Assembly (NCBI RefSeq): GCF_900636575.1
Contig: NZ_LR134293.1
Span: forward strand, 319,001 to 383,000
Length of the DNA: 64,000 nucleotides
DNA from: Streptococcus canis
GTDB lineage: Bacteria; Bacillota; Bacilli; Lactobacillales; Streptococcaceae
Direction of reading: 5' to 3'
Below are positions 28,656-38,580 of the stretch, in pieces. The notes below the pieces were generated by a model. The model saw nothing but the letters and a program-made list of their open reading frames with translations, searched no databases and was not told the origin of the DNA. The position numbers were made by a program, and so were the translations under genes. Each line of letters opens with the position of its first letter. Position 1 is the first letter of the stretch.

Positions 28656-31600
28656 TTATTCTTTCTTTTTGAAGAAACTAACAGTAGACAGTAGTGCTAC
28701 TAGTCCAGCTAAACTTAACCAAGCAGTTGATGAGTCACCCGTTTTTGGTAAAGTCCTAGCAGCATTCTTCCCTGTCTTTTCTTCCATGACCAGTATCTCC
28801 TTTTCCTGGAGAAAACCTTTACTTTTAGTCACTTTTTCTGGTGCACTAGTTGACAGTGGTTGGGCATTAGGAAGAGCTTCTGTCAATCTCAGGTTAGAAT
28901 TCACTACTTTGTCATCTATTAAGACCTGTTCAACTTGATTTGGCTTAACCTGCTTAGGTGCTGTAAAAGTAACCTTAGCTAGTTGCACATCACTTGCTAT
29001 TACCTCTTGAAGACTCTGATTTGCTAAGCGGTACTGTCTCCCAGAGACCTTCGGAAAAACAATTTTAACAAAGTGAGTTCCTTCTGCCAAATCACGCGCA
29101 TCAAAGTTGGTCCTTGCATAGGCTGGTGTAGCCTCTACAAAATTATCAACCACCGATAGTCCTGTTTCTGTCCATTTATTACCATCTGCTGATAAATAGA
29201 CTTTAAAATCAATGGTATCATCTCCAAGCAAATGTGCACGAATTGATTGTCCTTCATTTGCCCAAGCAGCGGCATTGTAAACCTTGTAATCGCTCAAAGT
29301 TTTATAATAAGTGGTTAAATGAACAGCACTTGGGTGATCAATCTTATAAATCAGTGCATTTTCTTGATTATCATCACTGGCAAATAAGCGACTGGTTTCA
29401 TAGCGTGGCTGACCGCCGTAATAGAAATGATTTTTATTTTCAAAATCTTCCTTACCGTCTGAAACTGCCGTCAATTGTCCCACATAGTGTGTTGGTTGAA
29501 TATAGTAGTCACCACTTGGCGCTTCTTTGTCAAGATTATCAAAGTAAACTTGATCTTGATTATCCTCTTGGTAAACACGTATCCAGTCAATCAGGTACTC
29601 ACTGTTTTGCTTTGTTTTATTTTTGTCATAGTCTACATTGCCAACCCATCCATCACCGACTTGTGTCTCAAGAATTGGAAACATTGGACGACTATGCATA
29701 CCATCACGTCCATCATCACGTCCGCGATCACTACCAAATACATATTCTCCATCAATAAACCACTTTATCGATTCTGGTGTCCACTCCACCTCATAAACGT
29801 GGAAAGCTTGGCTCCAAGCTTCATAATATTCAATGGGGACACCATGAGATGCTTTGTTTTTTGCTAAAATACCATAATGGTTGGTCGTCCATGCCTCCCA
29901 TGGCGTTTGCCCCAGAAACTCTAAGACATCAATCTCATCATGACCAGTTTCATCTTGTGCTAACATCCAAATGGCCGGCCAAATTCCCTGTGAATCGTTA
30001 ACCTTGGCTCGAACCGCCATACGACCGTACTGGAAGGAATACTTGTCTTTGGATTCAACACGACCAGATGACCAGGTAATTTTACTTGCTAACTTTTTAT
30101 CATCATATCTGTCAATACCAACAGCCTTAATAAGCTCATCTGTAGAAGCATAATTTTGGCTACGGATTGAAAGATAACTCTTGTCTGCATCTTTCTTAAT
30201 GCTAACTGCACCACGGTTATAAATGGCAGCGTGATTGACCATCCCATCAATAATTTGCCATTTGCTTTCATCTATCGTGTCACCATTAAACTCATCAGAC
30301 CAAACAAGTTTGTTAAACTTAGAATTAGGTTCTACATAATCTGGACGACTTTCATCATAACTATCACCTGTTCCTAGAATTTCAATTTCAGAATAACCAA
30401 CAGGTTCCCTGTCTGCTCGACATGCTGAAAAACGAACATACTGAGACTGAGCATCTTCTGGAACTGAGACGGTGATAATATCGCCACTATCAATCGTTTT
30501 ATTCTCTTCCTTATAAATAGACTCATAACCATCATTTGGTGACGGGGTATTGTCAAAACTAACAGCAATATCAGAGTAGAGACCTGGTTTTAATTTAAAT
30601 CGAATCTCCTTGATATTGTAAGAACGTTTGAATTCATACTGAAGATAAGACGCTCCTCTGGTATTGTGATAAGCATAATTTTCATCAAATTTGCCATCAT
30701 TAATTGCTTCAAGATTAGTCGGATCTAGCCCGTAAACATAAGGTTGCTTGAGAGCAGCTAGATTAACTAAGGTGGTATTATTATTTTGACTACCATCGTC
30801 CTTGACACGTGCCAAAACTTCAACCTCATTAAAGCGAAGAGCGCTACTATAACCTGCCCAACTACTATTGGTATTTTGAATATAATGTCCCTGTCCCCAA
30901 ATACGGATATAGCGAGCATTAACAGTCTTTAACAACTCAATGATTTGAGGTTGACCCTTTGTCCCTACTGTTTCAACAAAATCCGCCTCTTCAAAAATGA
31001 CCTGACTATTTTTACTAAAATCTGCTTCAGTTGATAGTTCAACTTTAACTTTTTTAAAAGTTGATATAGCATCACTATAAGTATTACGATAAATAGCAAT
31101 ACGCTCCACAGGCTTAACATCTCCAAAATCATACTGCAAATAGACAGGTTGCCAGCTCGAATAACCATTATCTTTGCCACCAGTTTCTTGACCAGCTAAA
31201 ATTTTGGTATTACTTTTATCAGTTGATCCACTATTTTTACTACCATCTGTCGCCTGTTTAGGATTTTCAATCTGGACGGAAGGAATTGTTGACAGTTCAT
31301 ATGTAATCATTGTAGTACTATTACTAGTCGGTGTTTTTCCCTTTACCACATTAACTAATTTAGTTGTTTCTGTCTCTTCTTTCGTCTCTGTAAGCAAAGC
31401 AAGGTTTGAATCCTCGGAACTCTCAATCTGTTTGTCGGCGGATTGACCCATAGAGGAACTCTTTATTTCAGAAGCTAAAGCAGCTGACGGTGTTTGACCC
31501 GATAACAATTCTGTTGTCGGTGTTTCAGTGACAGTTGCTTCTTCTGCCTTAACTGAATGAGAGGCTAAGCTGACACCTAAGCAAACTGAACAAACACCAA

Positions 31601-31658
31601 TAGCCAATTTCCGAAGAGAAAAATGTCGTTTTTCTTTCATGATAAAAAATAATCTCAT
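28656..31658 (-). CDS. Wall-anchored GH16 glycosidase with two discoidin-like domains
   Basis: A 1000-aa surface enzyme. YSIRK-type signal peptide (FSLRKLAIGVCSVCLG), cleaved near residue 38. A low-complexity Thr/Ser/Glu linker is followed by two F5/8-type C (discoidin) modules at about 135-282 and 300-430. The GH16 domain spans about 448-715, with the catalytic HDEIDVLEF: nucleophile E575, acid/base E580. A jelly-roll-like module (about 720-900) precedes LPKTG (970-974), a hydrophobic helix and KKKE. GH16 enzymes are endo-beta-glycanases. Given the adjacent alpha-galactosidase, sugar transporter and Leloir genes, I infer an endo-beta-galactosidase on host glycans. Start 31658 lies four bases after AGGAGG; ATG 31640 is the alternative. 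Confidence 0.87.
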   Translation of the reverse strand: MRLFFIMKEKRHFSLRKLAIGVCSVCLGVSLASHSVKAEEATVTETPTTELLSGQTPSAALASEIKSSSMGQSADKQIESSEDSNLALLTETKEETETTKLVNVVKGKTPTSNSTTMITYELSTIPSVQIENPKQATDGSKNSGSTDKSNTKILAGQETGGKDNGYSSWQPVYLQYDFGDVKPVERIAIYRNTYSDAISTFKKVKVELSTEADFSKNSQVIFEEADFVETVGTKGQPQIIELLKTVNARYIRIWGQGHYIQNTNSSWAGYSSALRFNEVEVLARVKDDGSQNNNTTLVNLAALKQPYVYGLDPTNLEAINDGKFDENYAYHNTRGASYLQYEFKRSYNIKEIRFKLKPGLYSDIAVSFDNTPSPNDGYESIYKEENKTIDSGDIITVSVPEDAQSQYVRFSACRADREPVGYSEIEILGTGDSYDESRPDYVEPNSKFNKLVWSDEFNGDTIDESKWQIIDGMVNHAAIYNRGAVSIKKDADKSYLSIRSQNYASTDELIKAVGIDRYDDKKLASKITWSSGRVESKDKYSFQYGRMAVRAKVNDSQGIWPAIWMLAQDETGHDEIDVLEFLGQTPWEAWTTNHYGILAKNKASHGVPIEYYEAWSQAFHVYEVEWTPESIKWFIDGEYVFGSDRGRDDGRDGMHSRPMFPILETQVGDGWVGNVDYDKNKTKQNSEYLIDWIRVYQEDNQDQVYFDNLDKEAPSGDYYIQPTHYVGQLTAVSDGKEDFENKNHFYYGGQPRYETSRLFASDDNQENALIYKIDHPSAVHLTTYYKTLSDYKVYNAAAWANEGQSIRAHLLGDDTIDFKVYLSADGNKWTETGLSVVDNFVEATPAYARTNFDARDLAEGTHFVKIVFPKVSGRQYRLANQSLQEVIASDVQLAKVTFTAPKQVKPNQVEQVLIDDKVVNSNLRLTEALPNAQPLSTSAPEKVTKSKGFLQEKEILVMEEKTGKNAARTLPKTGDSSTAWLSLAGLVALLSTVSFFKKKE

Positions 31659-31700
31659 AACTCCTCCTCTAAAATCACTTTAAAACGTCATAATGACTGT

Positions 31701-33902
31701 TTACAATTTTTGAATACGATACAAAATAGATGCAAAATCCTTTAGCCCAGTTGGAAAGTCTTCCGATGCAATTGGTAGCCCAGCATACATCAAGCTTGAC
31801 CCAGAGTAGACCGCTTGATTATTAACTTGATAAGTTGCTGTTTCGTCCAAATCTTTTAAATAAAGACGCTGATTACCTTCGTTTGCCATAATAAGGCTAC
31901 GGTAAAAACCGACAAACAACTCTTCCTGGCTTTCGGACATAACTTGCCAAGCCGTAGAACTGTCTTCAAAAGGGCTCATGAGACGTGTAAAACGTCCATA
32001 CTGGAAGGTTTTCCTTGCTCTTTTGTAAAATGCAATTTGCTCTTTAACCTCATGAAGTTCTGTTGTTGTCAACTCTGATAGGTCTAATTCATACCCAAAG
32101 GCACCAAAATAAGCGACATTCGCTCTCGTTTCTAGAGGTGTCAGACGACTCACCTGTTGATTAGGAACTTCAGACACATGACAGCCCATAGTTGATAAAG
32201 GATAAACGATTGATGTCCCATACTGGATTTTCAAGCGCTCAATAGCATCCGAATCATCACTCGTCCAAACTTGCGGAGCGTAATAAAGAAGTCCTGGATC
32301 AAAGCGAGCACCTCCACTGGAACAAGATTCAAAAAGTATTTTTGGAAATTGACTAGTCAATCTGTCAAATAAACGGTAAAGATTGAGAATATAACGATGG
32401 AAAATTTCTCCTTGTCGATCATTAGCTTGCGTTAGACTGAAAACCTCTGTCATGTAACGATTCATATCCCATTTGATGTAATCAATATCATGCTGAGAAA
32501 GTAAATCATAAAGCTGTTGATAAATATTTTGGAAAACCTCTTCTCTTGATAAATCCAAAGTAAATTGATGACGACCATGAGATTGGCTACGATGGGGGTG
32601 ATGGAAAATCCAGTCGGGATGTTGACGATACAAATCACTATCCTTATTGACCATCTCAGGTTCAATCCAAAGTCCAAAGGACATCCCCATTTCGTGAACT
32701 TTAGCAATAACTCCTGTCAATCCATTTGGAAGCTTGTTCAGATTAACCTTCCAATCTCCAAGCCCAGCTTGATCATTGTCTCTAGCTCCAAACCAACCAT
32801 CGTCCATGACAAAAAGTTCCACACCCACATCTGCTGCCTGCTGAGCCAATTTCAAGATCCGCTCTTCATCAAAATCAAAGGTCATCGCTTCCCAATTATT
32901 GAGGAGAATTGGACGTTCCTTATCTCGCCAATAACCTCGTGCCAGACGTTTTTGATAAAGATTATGATAACTTTGACTAAGACCATTCAACCCTTCTTCA
33001 CTATAAACTATCACTACTTCAGGCGTTTGAAAATGATTTCCTTGAGCTAAGGGCCACTCAAAGTGTTCTGGATGAATACCTAAACTAACCCTTGTCTGTT
33101 GGTAAGGTGTAACATCTATTTGTGCCAAGAAATTACCACTATAAACCAGTGAAAAACCAAGAACTTCTCCTTGATGTTCATCTGCATGAGGACGTAAAAG
33201 AGCAAGAAATGGATTATGCTCAGAGCTACTAGCTCCTTTAAGGCTATAAACAGATTGACAACCTTGACTTAAAGGAGTCCTCACTAGATGTCTTTCTCTA
33301 CTCCAAGCACCATCCAAATGCAACCAATCATAATGCTTATCTGGCAAATCAAGTGTTAAACTAAGAGCTCTTGTCAAACGAATCTCTTGCTGTCCCAATT
33401 GCTCAAATCGAGCACTTCTTGTCACTGCTGCTAAATTTTCATAAATGGTGTATAAAAGAAATAGTCTTGTCTCAGATACCTTATCAATAAGCTGAATTTC
33501 TAAACTTGTCGCCTCACTTTCCTTCTCAACATAAGTTGCTGGCAAACCTTCTAAGGTAGGTTTACCAGAAAAAATACGATAATCTTCAAAAACAAAATTT
33601 GAGAGCAAACTGCCATCTGCTTGCTTAATTTCAAAGGCAGGAAGAGAAAAATCGCCGGTCCCGTAGCAGGCATACTCCTGCCGTGTATGCTGCAACGAAA
33701 AGTTTTCATCATCTTCATAAACATATGAAGTCATCGCACGATGTCTTCCTTCCAACAAATGAAGATAGGAATCTTGTTGGCTCAATCGTTTGCCAAAATA
33801 AAGATTCCCTATATGCCCATTTGGAAGAACACAAATAACATAGCTAATCTTATCATTATAAATGTGAAATTCTTTACTTTTTTTCTTAAAAATAATTGCC
33901 AT
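31701..33902 (-). CDS. aga: GH36 alpha-galactosidase
   Basis: A 733-aa cytoplasmic GH36 enzyme removing terminal alpha-galactose. The TIM-barrel signature LFVMDDGWFGARD is near residue 365. The nucleophile Asp is in DYIKWDMNRYMTE, and the acid/base Asp lies in WTSDDSDAIERL after FESCSSGGARFDPG. There is no signal peptide, so its substrate must be imported. It lies 10 bp downstream of the permease gene and 42 bp before the GH16 gene. The usual partners of raffinose/melibiose loci (sucrose phosphorylase gtfA, dexB) are absent. Confidence 0.95.
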   Translation of the reverse strand: MAIIFKKKSKEFHIYNDKISYVICVLPNGHIGNLYFGKRLSQQDSYLHLLEGRHRAMTSYVYEDDENFSLQHTRQEYACYGTGDFSLPAFEIKQADGSLLSNFVFEDYRIFSGKPTLEGLPATYVEKESEATSLEIQLIDKVSETRLFLLYTIYENLAAVTRSARFEQLGQQEIRLTRALSLTLDLPDKHYDWLHLDGAWSRERHLVRTPLSQGCQSVYSLKGASSSEHNPFLALLRPHADEHQGEVLGFSLVYSGNFLAQIDVTPYQQTRVSLGIHPEHFEWPLAQGNHFQTPEVVIVYSEEGLNGLSQSYHNLYQKRLARGYWRDKERPILLNNWEAMTFDFDEERILKLAQQAADVGVELFVMDDGWFGARDNDQAGLGDWKVNLNKLPNGLTGVIAKVHEMGMSFGLWIEPEMVNKDSDLYRQHPDWIFHHPHRSQSHGRHQFTLDLSREEVFQNIYQQLYDLLSQHDIDYIKWDMNRYMTEVFSLTQANDRQGEIFHRYILNLYRLFDRLTSQFPKILFESCSSGGARFDPGLLYYAPQVWTSDDSDAIERLKIQYGTSIVYPLSTMGCHVSEVPNQQVSRLTPLETRANVAYFGAFGYELDLSELTTTELHEVKEQIAFYKRARKTFQYGRFTRLMSPFEDSSTAWQVMSESQEELFVGFYRSLIMANEGNQRLYLKDLDETATYQVNNQAVYSGSSLMYAGLPIASEDFPTGLKDFASILYRIQKL

Positions 33903-33911
33903 TTTTACCTC

Positions 33912-34751
33912 CTACAATTTTCCACCTGATGTTGCAATCCCTTGAATAAATTGTTTTTGGAAAATAACATAAATGACAACCATCGGCCAAATAGCTAAAA
34001 CACTCGCTGCCATCAATTGTGGATAGTTCACAGCATAAGCACCTTGAATTTTTGAAAGAGCACTAGACAAGGTTGCTGCATCAGCTTCAGAATTGACAAT
34101 CAAAGGCCATAGTAAATCTTTAAAAGCAAAGAGAGCCGTAAAAATACCCAAAGCAATAAGACCAGATTTAGCCAAAGGTAGCATAATCTTAAAGAAGGTC
34201 TGACCAATATTGCACCCATCTAACTGAGCTGCCTCCTCTAGTTCCTTTGGTAAACCAACAAAGAACTGTCTTAGTAAGAAAGTGCCAAATGCCGAAACCA
34301 AACCTGGAAAGGCCAAGGCAAAAATAGAATTGCGAAGCCCCAGATCATTAATCATTAAATACTGTGGAATAACAAAAAGCTGAGGAGGAACCATCATCTG
34401 AAATAAAACTAATCCAAATAGGAAATTTCGACCTGGAAACTCCAAGCGTGCAAATGCATAAGCAGCCATAGCACTAAATAGCACAGAGCTCACAATGCGC
34501 CACAGCATCATCATAATCGTATTGAAGTAAAGCATTATAAAATTATTAGAACGAATCACTTCGGTATAGTTTTTAAACTGCCAGTCTTTAGGAAAAAAAC
34601 TAAAAGGATTCATTTGAGTTGATTCTGTGATAGTTTTAAAGGATGTCAATATCATCCAAATAAAAGGGACAATCATTCCCAAAGCCACCATGATGAGAAA
34701 AATATGAATCCCCAAAGTGACTAATTTACTTTCTTGTTTCATTGATAACAT
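33912..34751 (-). CDS. Carbohydrate ABC transporter permease (MsmG/RafG type)
   Basis: A 279-aa CUT1-family inner-membrane permease with six predicted helices. The EAA loop (ELEEAAQLDGCNIGQTFFKIMLPL) contacts the ATPase. It pairs with the upstream permease, eight bp away. The nearest relatives by appearance are MsmG/RafG of the raffinose/melibiose systems. Confidence 0.92.
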   Translation of the reverse strand: MLSMKQESKLVTLGIHIFLIMVALGMIVPFIWMILTSFKTITESTQMNPFSFFPKDWQFKNYTEVIRSNNFIMLYFNTIMMMLWRIVSSVLFSAMAAYAFARLEFPGRNFLFGLVLFQMMVPPQLFVIPQYLMINDLGLRNSIFALAFPGLVSAFGTFLLRQFFVGLPKELEEAAQLDGCNIGQTFFKIMLPLAKSGLIALGIFTALFAFKDLLWPLIVNSEADAATLSSALSKIQGAYAVNYPQLMAASVLAIWPMVVIYVIFQKQFIQGIATSGGKL

Positions 34752-34758
34752 CTCCTGA

Positions 34759-35661
34759 CTAGTTGTAATGAACCCATTTCTTTTGAATTTTCATCTGAAT
34801 AACAGTAATTATCATAATGATAACTAACAATAGCATCACAATCGTTGAGCCATAACCCTTGTCCGAGTATTTGAAGGAATTGTTATAGAAAAGGTAGACT
34901 AAGGATACGGTATTTTTATAAGCTGGGCTAGTAACCCCTTCCATCATGTAGATACTGTCAAAAACCTGCATGGCTTGGATAATGCTAGTAACCACGACAA
35001 AGAACAAGGTGGGAGAAACCATCGGTAAAGTAATGGCAAAGAATTGTCTTACTTGACTAGCACCATCAATACGAGCAGCCTCATAAAAGTCTGTTGGTAT
35101 TTCTTGTAAACCTGCTAAAATTAAAATCATACTATAACCAACAGTACTCCAAATTCCTACTGCGGCAATAGAAAAGATTGCTATTTTAGGATCTTCAATC
35201 CAATTAACCGGTCCCAAGCCACCTTTTCCCAGAATATAGTTAATTAAACCAAAATCAGTGTTATACAACCACTTCCAAACCATCGTTACTGCGGCAGGAG
35301 CTGCAACCATTGGCAAGAAATAAAGTGTTCGATAAATATGCTTTCCTTTAATGTTAGAATTGAGTAAGGTAGCCAAAACAGTAGCTAATACCACGGTAAT
35401 AGGGACTACTAGCAATGTATATTTGAGGGTATTCCAAGTTGCTAGGCGAACTTGTTCGTCCGCAAACATTTTCTGATAATTGGCAAGACCAACAAAAATA
35501 TCACCTCGTCCGAAATCCCCGCTCTTAAAAAAACTCATTTTTAAGGTTTGTAAAATGGGAATGATATTTAAAACAATTAGTCCAATAATTGTTGGTGCAA
35601 CCATCCCCAATCCCCATAAGGCTTCGTTACGCCTTTTTTTATCTTTCATTTTAACCTCCAT
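34759..35661 (-). CDS. Carbohydrate ABC transporter permease (MsmF/RafF type)
   Basis: A 300-aa CUT1 permease with six helices. The EAA motif region is FYEAARIDGASQVRQFFAITLP. It is preceded by the binding lipoprotein gene (52 bp gap) and followed by the second permease. The in-frame start MKDKKRRNEAL (ATG at 35649), after the AUGGAGGUUAAA ribosome site, is more likely than 35661. Confidence 0.92.
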   Translation of the reverse strand: MEVKMKDKKRRNEALWGLGMVAPTIIGLIVLNIIPILQTLKMSFFKSGDFGRGDIFVGLANYQKMFADEQVRLATWNTLKYTLLVVPITVVLATVLATLLNSNIKGKHIYRTLYFLPMVAAPAAVTMVWKWLYNTDFGLINYILGKGGLGPVNWIEDPKIAIFSIAAVGIWSTVGYSMILILAGLQEIPTDFYEAARIDGASQVRQFFAITLPMVSPTLFFVVVTSIIQAMQVFDSIYMMEGVTSPAYKNTVSLVYLFYNNSFKYSDKGYGSTIVMLLLVIIMIITVIQMKIQKKWVHYN

Positions 35662-35712
35662 GAAGGGAAAACTGGAGAGGTTATTCAGCTCCTTCTCCAG
35701 TTTTCCTTATTA

Positions 35713-36984
35713 CTATTTTTCTAAAGCTAATTCTTCATTCATCATTTTTGCAGTATTTTTAGCACCCTTTTCAACATCTTCTTGACCCAGGTAAGATGGT
35801 TTCAAGAGTTCATAGGCTTTATCTTCCCATTTAGACGTTGCATTTGAGTAAGGACGAATTTGTGCGTAGTCTACCATGTCAACAAAGTTCTTAATAGCAA
35901 AGTTTTTGTTAGAATTCACCCAAGTATCAGCTGTCCCTTTGTAAGCTGAAATAGCGACACCAAGTTCTGCTTGCATTTCTTGCCCTTCTTTTGAGCTAAG
36001 ATACTCAACCCATTTCCAAGCCTCTTTTGGATGTTTTGTGTTGGCTGCAATAGCATTGCCAAGTCCGTTAAAAATTGTTGAACGCACTTTGCCTTTTGGT
36101 AACACTGCAACATCAAAGTTGCTACGGATATAATCATTTTTAGTAAATGAAGCTAAGTTCCATGAGCCAAAATAAGCCATGGCTACTTGCCCATTTTGCA
36201 GTGCCTCAGCACGTTTCTTGTCTTCCGTGATTTCTGGTGAGAGGCCTTCACGGACAAAGCTTTCATAAAACTTCAATGCTTCAACAGATTTTGGATCAGC
36301 ATAACCTGATTTTTTAGCATCTGTGATAACACTTCCACCATTTTGATAGATAAAGTTATAATAACCCTCTTGATTATGAAGTGGTGCTAAAAAGCCATAT
36401 TGACTACCATCAGATTTGGTTAATTTCTTAGCTGCTTCCTTCAATGTGTTCCAATCCCAAGTGTCATCAGGATAGCTAACACCGGCCTCATCAAACATTT
36501 TCTTATTATACCAAAGTCCTATAGTATCGTAATCTTTTGGAATAGCATACTGCTTGCTATTAATATTATAAATTTTGTTGAGACCTTCAGGATAATTTTC
36601 CAAGTCCACTTTTTTACTGTTTTTAATGTTATCATCTAAAGGCAACAACATGTTATTAGAACCATAGCGGTAAATCTCATTAGAATGCATCCAAAAAGTA
36701 TCTGGTAAGGATCCCCCTGTTGCACCTGCTTCTAACATGGTCCAATAAGCATCCCATGAAACTACCTGAATGTCCACTTTAATTTTAGGATTTTTTTCTT
36801 CAAACTTATCTGCTATCTGGCGAAGCCCTGGTTCTTGTCCTGAATCCCAAATAGCATAAGAAATTTTGGTTTGTTCAGATTTATCTGAGGAAACAGTCCC
36901 AGATTTATTGGTTGAACCACAAGCCGATAGTAGAATAAGCGATGTTACAACGCCAACATAATAGCCTAATTTTTTCAATTTCAT
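35713..36984 (-). CDS. Sugar-binding lipoprotein of ABC transporter
   Basis: A 423-aa extracellular solute-binding protein family 1 member. Lipobox LLSAC puts the lipidated Cys at residue 22. Conserved family features include GSLPDTFWMHSNEI and the domain around AMAYFGSWNLASF. First gene of the galactoside operon. No ATP-binding subunit is encoded in the locus, so a shared MsmK/MalK-type ATPase must be supplied from elsewhere. Confidence 0.93.
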   Translation of the reverse strand: MKLKKLGYYVGVVTSLILLSACGSTNKSGTVSSDKSEQTKISYAIWDSGQEPGLRQIADKFEEKNPKIKVDIQVVSWDAYWTMLEAGATGGSLPDTFWMHSNEIYRYGSNNMLLPLDDNIKNSKKVDLENYPEGLNKIYNINSKQYAIPKDYDTIGLWYNKKMFDEAGVSYPDDTWDWNTLKEAAKKLTKSDGSQYGFLAPLHNQEGYYNFIYQNGGSVITDAKKSGYADPKSVEALKFYESFVREGLSPEITEDKKRAEALQNGQVAMAYFGSWNLASFTKNDYIRSNFDVAVLPKGKVRSTIFNGLGNAIAANTKHPKEAWKWVEYLSSKEGQEMQAELGVAISAYKGTADTWVNSNKNFAIKNFVDMVDYAQIRPYSNATSKWEDKAYELLKPSYLGQEDVEKGAKNTAKMMNEELALEK

Positions 36985-37026
36985 AAGAAATTCTCCTTTA
37001 TTATTTGACTAAATTTGTTTCTTTCT

Positions 37027-37065
37027 TACGGCTCTATGATAACAAGTAAGCGCTTTCTTTTGAAT
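37027..37065 (-). promoter_or_regulatory. Promoter and cre site of the galactoside transport operon
   Basis: Minus strand: TTCAAA, 17-bp spacer, TATCAT. The spacer holds AGAAAGCGCTTACT (37045-37058), a good cre match, so CcpA would repress the operon when preferred sugars are present. The AraC-type regulator gene diverges from here. Confidence 0.7.
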
Positions 37066-37197
37066 GTTTTAATTTGACTAAAACAATATTATTTTGAGTT
37101 ATTCTGTTAATTAGACATATAAAATGTCACATTCCAATATAAATTTGTTATACTGTTGATAGTAATTGTTTATCAGTTTTTAGAAAGTTAATCCATT

Positions 37198-38043
37198 ATG
37201 CTAAACACAGAATTTCACATCTTTAATAACCAGTCCTATATTGACTTTTACCCTATTCAATTTGGACAAGAATCCTGTCAGCCGCTACACTCATTTGGCC
37301 CTGCTATGAAGAAACACTATCTTTTTCATTATATTATTGAGGGACAGGGAACATTTTATATTTCCGGTCAGGATAAGGCCTATCATCTTAAAGCTGGTCA
37401 AGGATTTTTGATTCCTCCAGATCTCATTTGTAGTTATGAGGCTGATAAGGACAACCCTTGGAGTTATATGTGGATTGAGTTTGACGGTCTCAAAAGCCAA
37501 CATTTTCTGCGCCTTGCTGGAATGAGTGCTTTACAGCCTATTTTTAGTCAGCATACAACCTCAAAAGATAGCGCTGTTTATCAAGAACTTACTGCGCTCA
37601 TGAAGAGTTATCATAAAAATAGTGCACACATTATCGCTCATCTCTATTTGTTCATTGATGCACTCATTAAAAATTCTCTCACACACTATCAAACAGAACA
37701 TGATGATATTAAAGTGCTTTACATTAGAGAAGCTGTCAATTTTATTGAAAGAAATTATGACAAACCTATTACTGTAACTGATATGGCAAGGCATTGTAAT
37801 CTAAATAAACATTATTTTAGCAGATTGTTTAAAGAACAAGTCTACACCTCTCCCCAACAATTTTTAATCCAATACCGCCTTAGTAAGGCATGTGAATTAC
37901 TGAGAACGACCAATTTAAACCTTCAAGAAGTAGCTGAACAAGTCGGTTACTCCAATCAATTTAATTTTTCAACAGCCTTTAAACGCCACTATCAACAATC
38001 ACCAAACGTATGGCGAAAAGAACACAAAAAAACAATCTCTTGA
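37198..38043 (+). CDS. AraC-family regulator of galactoside use (MsmR/RafR type)
   Basis: A 281-aa AraC/XylS regulator. The N-terminal cupin-like sugar-sensing domain contains HYIIEGQGTFYISG and FLIPPDLICSYEAD. The two C-terminal HTH motifs occupy about residues 185-275 (NLNKHYFSRLFKEQVYTSPQ and VAEQVGYSNQFNFSTAFKR). Divergent from the transporter operon, it is the likely activator. Confidence 0.92.
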   Translation: MLNTEFHIFNNQSYIDFYPIQFGQESCQPLHSFGPAMKKHYLFHYIIEGQGTFYISGQDKAYHLKAGQGFLIPPDLICSYEADKDNPWSYMWIEFDGLKSQHFLRLAGMSALQPIFSQHTTSKDSAVYQELTALMKSYHKNSAHIIAHLYLFIDALIKNSLTHYQTEHDDIKVLYIREAVNFIERNYDKPITVTDMARHCNLNKHYFSRLFKEQVYTSPQQFLIQYRLSKACELLRTTNLNLQEVAEQVGYSNQFNFSTAFKRHYQQSPNVWRKEHKKTIS

Positions 38044-38268
38044 TTCAAAAGGAGCCCTAAAAAGTTTTCGCTTTACAAAACTTCTTCGATAGGAAACTAA
38101 CAACTACCTCATATCATTGGGATGACCATTTTGTAAATACTAATTCAATAAACACTTAATATGTATATTACAAAGTAATTTGTTTACCAGTCATAACCAT
38201 CCATTTTGATATACCCCCTGTCAAGTAGATAGGTTAACTATCTAAAAATAGTGTCTGTTTGATAACAT

Positions 38269-38297
38269 CAGTCGTACAAAATGTGCGACTGGTTTTT
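38269..38297 (+). terminator. Terminator after the AraC-type gene
   Basis: Ten-bp stem CAGTCGTACA/TGTGCGACTG (one G-T pair), short loop, followed by GTTTTT on the plus strand. It may also end a read-through transcript into the IS110 scar. Confidence 0.7.
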
Positions 38298-38399
38298 CAC
38301 GCACACCACTTAGATTTGTACTTTCCAATTGGTTTATTCTTAGCTAGAGGATAGGATATTCTGCATTTAAGGCAGCCTTTCGTACTTCCGAAGGTATTT

Positions 38400-38580
38400 T
38401 ACAGTCATATCTGCTCTGTGGACACTCATGACTGTAAAAGAGCTATCATATCAAAACGGGTGGTTTGACTGGTAATGAGAATGATAACGCTCTGACGTTT
38501 TATCTCGTGGAAGGGTACACGGCAAAGAGTGCGTGGAACGAACAACAGTTGCTAATCACTTTGAAAGAAATCAGAAACTT
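38400..38580 (+). other. Non-coding left flank of an IS110-type remnant
   Basis: About 180 bp directly upstream of the transposase start, GC-richer and with short inverted segments. In intact IS110 elements the upstream non-coding end encodes the bridge RNA; whether this is its remnant is inference. Confidence 0.3.

Noticed and set aside
29234..29867. Long His-rich plus-strand frames
   Set aside because: Antisense to the GH16 catalytic domain; composition comes from that gene.
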